DNA from: JAJDFU01 sp964640855
GTDB taxonomy: Bacteria > Bacteroidota > Bacteroidia > Chitinophagales > Saprospiraceae
Direction of reading: 5' to 3'
DNA: 46,776 nt
NCBI GenBank assembly: GCA_964640855.1
Contig: CAZXIX010000022.1
Location: 1-46,776, forward strand
Every line of letters starts with the position of its first letter. Position 1 is the stretch's first letter. The notes under the pieces are model-generated. The model was not told the DNA's origin. It made no database searches and worked only from the letters and a program-made list of their open reading frames with translations. Below are positions 43,053 through 46,776 of this stretch, piece by piece. Position numbers and translations under genes: made by a program.

Positions 43053-43435
43053 TTCCCGGAAAGGCTGTTTTGCCGGATCACCCGATGAAATTTCAGCAGG
43101 TGGTCCGGATCCTGTTCGTTGTATAAATGCAAATGCAGTTTTCGCTGGATCCGGCGATCGATCGGAAAGAGGATCCGTATGGGATTGTGCACGTATCCAT
43201 TATCCTCGAACATCAGGATCTGCCGATTTCGCGTAGGCAGGCGGAACAAACGCAGTTCCTCCGCATTGCGGGGAAGGGGGAGGTCCCCATACCCTTCTTC
43301 CTTTAAAAACTGCCTGACCATATCGTAGGTAGCCTCCAGGTTGGAGCCGGCAAAAGAGGTGCGGTACTCGTAGCCATCGGAGATGCCGCCCAGATAATCG
43401 GTTCCGGCGGGAGGAAATTGAGTTCGTATCGCCAT
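43046..43435 (-). CDS. Short protein of unknown function
   Basis: This 129-residue protein has no signal peptide. It includes PIRILFPIDRRIQRKLHLHL, followed by YNEQDPDHLLKFHRVIRQ, which look conserved and charged, and an N-terminal FAGSNLEATYDMVRQFLKEE. The sequence has the even composition of a real gene and a codon pattern like its neighbours; the antisense frames do not. I recognise no family. Its 3' end overlaps that of the lipoprotein gene by seven bases, tail to tail. Confidence 0.65.
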   Translation of the reverse strand: MAIRTQFPPAGTDYLGGISDGYEYRTSFAGSNLEATYDMVRQFLKEEGYGDLPLPRNAEELRLFRLPTRNRQILMFEDNGYVHNPIRILFPIDRRIQRKLHLHLYNEQDPDHLLKFHRVIRQNSLSGNY

Positions 43436-43562
43436 GGCAAAATCGGATCGGTCAGCTGTTCCGGGAGGCCAATGGGTTCCAGGTTGAAAATGACCGGTTT
43501 ACCTTTCCATTTTATGCTTGAAACACAGATTGGAGGTGAATAATTTAAAAGCAGGCGACTTT

Positions 43563-44228
43563 TTACTCTCCATCCGGTATAAGGTCGGCGAGTACCGTTT
43601 GGTTGAACCGGACCCGATCCCCAATGGAAACCCGGATCCGGGCATCCGTCGGAACCAAAACGTCCACCCGGGAACCGAATCGGATAAAACCCACCTCCTG
43701 GCCCTGCCGTAACCGGTCTCCGGATTGAAAAGTGTTTCGAATCTGTCGAGCCACGGCGCCGGCCACCTGTCGGAATAACAATTTTCCCTGCTCGTTTTCC
43801 AAAACCACCGTGGTCCGTTCGTTTTCCAGGGAGGATTTGGGGTGCCAGGCCGCCAGATACCTGCCCGGATGATGCTTGTAATAAACCACCTGGCCTTCCA
43901 GGGGCGCGGTATTCACATGCATGTTGAAGAGCGACATGAATATAGATATCTGCACTCTTTTTTCCTGAAAATATTCCGGCTCGTCGACCTCCTCGATGAC
44001 GACCACCCGTCCGTCTGCCGGCGCCAGGATCTGACTTTGCGGATCCGAATGGTCGGGGGTCCGCATTTTAAAGCGGAAAAATTGTACCACCACCAGAAAG
44101 AGAATGATCGAAAGGATCAGCAGGAAGAGCCATCCTTTGGGGAAAGCCAGGGCTACGACCACATTCAGGGATGTCAAGAGAGTGAAGGTGAACCCGATAA
44201 TTCGGTATCCTTCCGGATGGATTTTCAT
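43563..44228 (-). CDS. psd: Phosphatidylserine decarboxylase, archaeal-type (PSD-A)
   Basis: This 221-residue enzyme turns phosphatidylserine into phosphatidylethanolamine. Two helices at the N terminus anchor it (IIGFTFTLLTSLNVVVALAF and WLFLLILSIILFLVVVQFF). ILAPADGRVV near residue 67, SIFMSLFNMHVNTAP near 95 and GFIRFGSRVDVLVP near 180 are family blocks. The Gly185-Ser186 bond is the expected self-cleavage site that makes the pyruvoyl cofactor. Length fits the short PSD form. No phosphatidylserine synthase gene lies in the window; cdsA is 525 bases upstream on the same strand. Confidence 0.93.
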   Translation of the reverse strand: MKIHPEGYRIIGFTFTLLTSLNVVVALAFPKGWLFLLILSIILFLVVVQFFRFKMRTPDHSDPQSQILAPADGRVVVIEEVDEPEYFQEKRVQISIFMSLFNMHVNTAPLEGQVVYYKHHPGRYLAAWHPKSSLENERTTVVLENEQGKLLFRQVAGAVARQIRNTFQSGDRLRQGQEVGFIRFGSRVDVLVPTDARIRVSIGDRVRFNQTVLADLIPDGE

Positions 44229-44248
44229 TTCGGTAAAACCATTTCCCG

Positions 44249-44256
44249 CAAAAATA
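44249..44256 (-). promoter_or_regulatory. Candidate -7 box for psd
   Basis: On the minus strand TATTTTTG matches TAnnTTTG and lies 20 bases upstream of the psd ATG. The expected -33 region falls in the heptamer repeat and has no TTG. Confidence 0.4.
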
Positions 44257-44263
44257 GATAAGG

Positions 44264-44284
44264 TAGTTGGTAGTTAGTAGTTGG
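44264..44284 (+). repeat. Three tandem TAGTTGG-type heptamers
   Basis: TAGTTGG, TAGTTAG and TAGTTGG follow each other without gaps. The type resembles the heptanucleotide tandem repeats known from some cyanobacteria. It sits upstream of psd, where the -33 element would be. Confidence 0.5.
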
Positions 44285-44499
44285 AATTAGGCAGCAGTAT
44301 TCCAGAATTATTAACTCACCTTACCCGTAGTCCATATCGAGGGGTCCATAAACTCAAAAGCATCCTTCCAAATGAGGAAGACATCAGATGCCAAAAACCA
44401 GACCTAAGAACAGCAGTCCTCTGAAAATCAGTGGATTTATCATTATAAAATCGGGCATCTAAATTTACCGGCAAGCGAACTAAGGGTTGGTAATTTCTT

Positions 44500-44597
44500 C
44501 TTTGTGTACTTGGCGGCTCCTTGGTGTACTTTGCGGTGAACGGGGAACTTCACCTATGTACCGCGAAGAACGCCACGAAGGCGCTAAGAGCGCAAAG
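44500..44597. repeat. Mirrored CTTTG-box element with central hairpin
   Basis: Four CTTTG/CTTGG boxes start at 44500, 44509, 44520 and 44529, about ten bases apart. After a central hairpin (GGTGAA 44535-44540, loop CGGGGAAC, TTCACC 44549-44554) four inverted boxes (CGAAG, CGAAG, CTAAG, CAAAG at 44564, 44576, 44584 and 44593) mirror the left arm. The remaining parts of this 525-base gap between cdsA and psd show no gene. Confidence 0.6.
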
Positions 44598-44753
44598 GGT
44601 TTAACGATAAATGGACTGTTCCGCAAGATCGATTGTCAGTGCATCTACCATCTCAGGAAACTCATCCAATGGCTTGCGTAAGGTCAGTTCGTAACTCCCT
44701 CAGAACCCGAGAAACCCAAAACCGCAGACCCCCGGAACCGCCCTCCAATTGAT

Positions 44754-45572
44754 TCACCACAACAACAAAAAAGCCGCTACGTAAGGGAGGTGAAAAATGA
44801 AAGCATCAAACCGGTCGAGCAGGCCCCCGTGGCCGGGCATCAGGCTCCCGGAATCCTTTACGCCCCGGCTTCGCTTGAGCATGGACTCTACCAGGTCTCC
44901 GATGCTACCGAAAATACCCACCAATAAAGCCAGGATGATCCAGGTCCATAGGCCTTCCGAACTGAAAAAGCTGATGATGATGCCGGTGATCAGGGTGATG
45001 ATGATCCCGCCCAGGGTGCCCTCCCAGGTTTTCTTGGGGGAGATGCGGGGAAGCAAGGGCGTTTTCCCCATGTTGGCTCCTACGGCAAAGGCGCCCGTAT
45101 CGTTCATCCAGGTTAAAAGCACCAGTCCGAGAACCGTAATGGTATGGAAGGTGCCGTTCTGAAAGGCAATCAGATTTAACAGGCCGAATGGGACTCCTAT
45201 GTAAATCATCCCCAGCATGAGAAAGGCCACGTTTTGAAAGGGGGTCTCTGATTCGGTGGAAAGCTCAAAAATGAAGGCGGCAAACAGGAAAGGAAAGAGC
45301 AAGAGGGCGAAGAAGGCAATGAAGCCTTCGCGCTCGAACAATTCCAACTGAAAGATCACTGCCAGTACCATGGGGATCAATCCCAGGCCCATACCCAGGC
45401 CCTGGCGGGTCAGGTCGCGCTGCCTTCTCCGCGGCAGAACCATGTTCAGATACTCCCAAAGACATCCCATCAGTACGATACCGAACAAGGCCAGAAAAGA
45501 GTACTGACCGCCAAAGATCCCCCCCAGGACCAATATCACAAAAATGAATCCGGAAGCAAAACGGCTTTTCAT
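44754..45572 (-). CDS. cdsA: Phosphatidate cytidylyltransferase
   Basis: This 272-residue integral membrane enzyme makes CDP-diacylglycerol, the precursor of phosphatidylserine and phosphatidylglycerol. About eight hydrophobic helices are visible. The signature is complete: RISPKKTWEGTLGGI near residue 180, then IGDLVESMLKRSRGVKDSGS near 225 and LMPGHGGLLDRFDAFIF near 246, including the metal-binding Asp residues. The start codon immediately follows the stop of the CPBP gene with no gap, so the two are probably coupled. Confidence 0.95.
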   Translation of the reverse strand: MKSRFASGFIFVILVLGGIFGGQYSFLALFGIVLMGCLWEYLNMVLPRRRQRDLTRQGLGMGLGLIPMVLAVIFQLELFEREGFIAFFALLLFPFLFAAFIFELSTESETPFQNVAFLMLGMIYIGVPFGLLNLIAFQNGTFHTITVLGLVLLTWMNDTGAFAVGANMGKTPLLPRISPKKTWEGTLGGIIITLITGIIISFFSSEGLWTWIILALLVGIFGSIGDLVESMLKRSRGVKDSGSLMPGHGGLLDRFDAFIFHLPYVAAFLLLW

Positions 45573-46556
45573 CTAGGGATCGATCTGGTTTTCGGGTTCG
45601 GTGGGGCGGCGGCGATAAAGGGCATACCCGATGACAGCCAGGGTAGGCAAGGACAGCAGCAGAACGGAAAGGGGTAAGCTCTCCTCGGATTCTACCAGGC
45701 TTTCCTGTTGTAAGGGGTCGTAGATGAACTGAATGATCACTTGTCCGGCGTTATTGAAAAAGTGGGCGATGATCGGTACCCAAAGATTGCGGGTCCAAAG
45801 TAGAAGATAACCGAGGGAAACCCCAAGGATCAGGCGCGCAAAGAAACCCTCGAATTGAAGGTGAATGGCGCTGAACAGAATGCCGGAGCTCCAAACGGCT
45901 AAATGACCACTCCAGCTGGGGGACAGTAGGATCCGACCGGCCTGGTTGCTGCTTTGGGCGTGGCGGCCGAAGAGGCGTTCCAGTTGCCTTTGCACCAGCC
46001 CCCGGAAGACCAACTCTTCTCCCAGAGCCGGAAAAACGCCCACGGCAAGAAGGTTGAACAGCAATTCGTCCCACCTTTCCATGATCAAAATGTTCCGGAT
46101 GAGATCGGTGGACTGATCCTCCATTTCGGTCATCCAATCGGGGAGAGGGAGGTTGCGGTTCCATTCGTAAACGGCTTGGGCCAGCGGAAAAGCCGCTGCG
46201 ATGAACAGACAACCAAAGATCACCAATTCCAGGGAAGGACTGCGCTTCAGAGCGGTTTCATGGGGCCACTGGGCCTTGAATACATACCGGGCGATGACCA
46301 GGGCCGGCAAGGCAAACGTGAAAAAGTGAGCCATCATCTGCAGGACGCGCACCCGGTTGCGTTCGTTGATTGTGCTTTCGACCGACAGGCTCAGGGCGTC
46401 CATCAGGGAAATACCGCTCAACTCGGCAATCCCCATGAGTAAAAGGGAGGACAGGAGATTGCCCAGGAACATCGCAAAGATCAGAAGCAGGAGGATAAAC
46501 GAGGGGGAAGATCGTAATGGAGAAGATTCCGGTTCTATTGGATCAACTGGCTCCAT
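45573..46556 (-). CDS. CPBP-family intramembrane metalloprotease
   Basis: This 327-residue membrane protein of the CPBP (CAAX/Abi) group has about eight helices. The motifs are ALGEELVFRGLVQRQL near residue 193 (EExxxR), FSAIHLQFEGF near 243 (FxxxH) and PIIAHFFNNAG near 279 (HxxxN/B). A long, charged loop lies before the first motif. Family members are Rce1-like proteases or immunity and transport-related proteins; no partner identifies the substrate. An open extension of 60 residues upstream lacks family similarity, and the MEPVDPIEPES start is chosen. cdsA follows with adjoining codons. Confidence 0.88.
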   Translation of the reverse strand: MEPVDPIEPESSPLRSSPSFILLLLIFAMFLGNLLSSLLLMGIAELSGISLMDALSLSVESTINERNRVRVLQMMAHFFTFALPALVIARYVFKAQWPHETALKRSPSLELVIFGCLFIAAAFPLAQAVYEWNRNLPLPDWMTEMEDQSTDLIRNILIMERWDELLFNLLAVGVFPALGEELVFRGLVQRQLERLFGRHAQSSNQAGRILLSPSWSGHLAVWSSGILFSAIHLQFEGFFARLILGVSLGYLLLWTRNLWVPIIAHFFNNAGQVIIQFIYDPLQQESLVESEESLPLSVLLLSLPTLAVIGYALYRRRPTEPENQIDP

Positions 46557-46611
46557 GGGTCTTTTCGGTAAAGGTAGGCCAAATTCCGAAAACCCTGCAG
46601 TTTCCAGTAGT

Positions 46612-46665
46612 ACGCCCCGTTTGCAGGCCTGACGGCCGTTGACAGGGGCTAACGCCCCGTTTGCA
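46612..46665 (+). repeat. Direct repeat of 14 bases upstream of the CPBP gene
   Basis: ACGCCCCGTTTGCA occurs at 46612-46625 and again at 46652-46665, 40 bases apart. A hairpin GGGGC/GCCCC overlaps the second copy. The last 220 bases hold no gene that I can support; the region before the CPBP start runs to the window edge. Confidence 0.4.
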
Positions 46666-46776
46666 AGTAGTAAACAAGAGCTGTCTACTGGTTCACGAGG
46701 TGCAGAAACTACCTGCTCACAACGGTAATGGGTCAAATTGGTTGATCAAGCTCTTAAAGCGCCAGCAAATTGCCCG

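Noticed and set aside
44487..44681. 64-codon open frame inside the mirrored repeat
   Set aside because: It reads through the CTTTG-box element and its translation reflects the repeat; no start signal.
1..46776. tRNA, rRNA, CRISPR array, prophage, insertion sequence or defence island
   Set aside because: No cloverleaf end motifs, no repeat-spacer pattern, no transposase or integrase frames, and gene content is ordinary core and envelope functions.

Overview
The window looks like chromosome of a member of the Bacteroidota, most likely the Saprospiria or a neighbouring class. The evidence is several promoter -7 boxes of the Bacteroidota form TAnnTTTG, a type IX secretion system (T9SS) plug protein (DUF5103), large secreted proteins with T9SS- or gliding-type C-terminal modules, Bacteroidota-style RND efflux parts, and little sign of Shine-Dalgarno sites. 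Base composition is near half G+C and even throughout. I see no phage, insertion sequence, CRISPR array, tRNA or rRNA. A run of 10 Ns shows that the sequence is a scaffold, probably from a draft or metagenome assembly.

Layout. 0.1-5.2 kb: two thioredoxin-fold proteins, a small two-helix membrane protein that is easily missed, and a 1062-residue Asp-box/sortilin-like beta-propeller protein interrupted only by the assembly gap. 5.2-11.6 kb: a HAD phosphatase, a RimK-type ATP-grasp ligase overlapping an aspartoacylase-like zinc hydrolase, a PepSY-type membrane protein, a vanadium-haloperoxidase-like enzyme, a DUF2279 protein and a MobA/MocA-like nucleotidyltransferase. 11.6-18.4 kb: a complete RND efflux operon (TetR, TolC, adaptor, pump) with the best promoter in the window and a terminator. 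18.4-22.9 kb: a bacilliredoxin, a T9SS-exported sugar-dehydrogenase-like protein, a small secreted protein and a DUF2064 transferase. 22.9-29.7 kb, minus strand: a second TolC/adaptor pair with no pump, the T9SS plug, an AAG-type DNA glycosylase and IMP dehydrogenase. 29.9-34.2 kb: tadA, a lipoprotein, pcm, a phosphohexomutase, an ElaA-like acetyltransferase and a DgkA-type kinase. 34.3-39.5 kb: a lamin-tail surface protein, asd and a coiled-coil protein. 39.5-46.8 kb: an intergenic repeat region, a histone-deacetylase-like hydrolase, lysS, a lipoprotein, a short uncharacterised protein, phosphatidylserine decarboxylase, a second intergenic repeat, cdsA and a CPBP protease.

How the genes work together. 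The clearest units are the RND operon; the envelope-lipid genes (cdsA and psd, with a DgkA-type kinase elsewhere); the RimK/aspartoacylase overlap, which suggests opposed ligase and hydrolase activities on one kind of substrate; and the T9SS link between the plug and the exported proteins.

The least explained signals are two intergenic elements near 39.7 and 44.5 kb. Both have CTTTG-type boxes leading into a GGTGAA/TTCACC hairpin, and the first is followed on the minus strand by a strong terminator. They may belong to one dispersed repeat family, possibly transcribed. I found no defence system or biosynthetic gene cluster.
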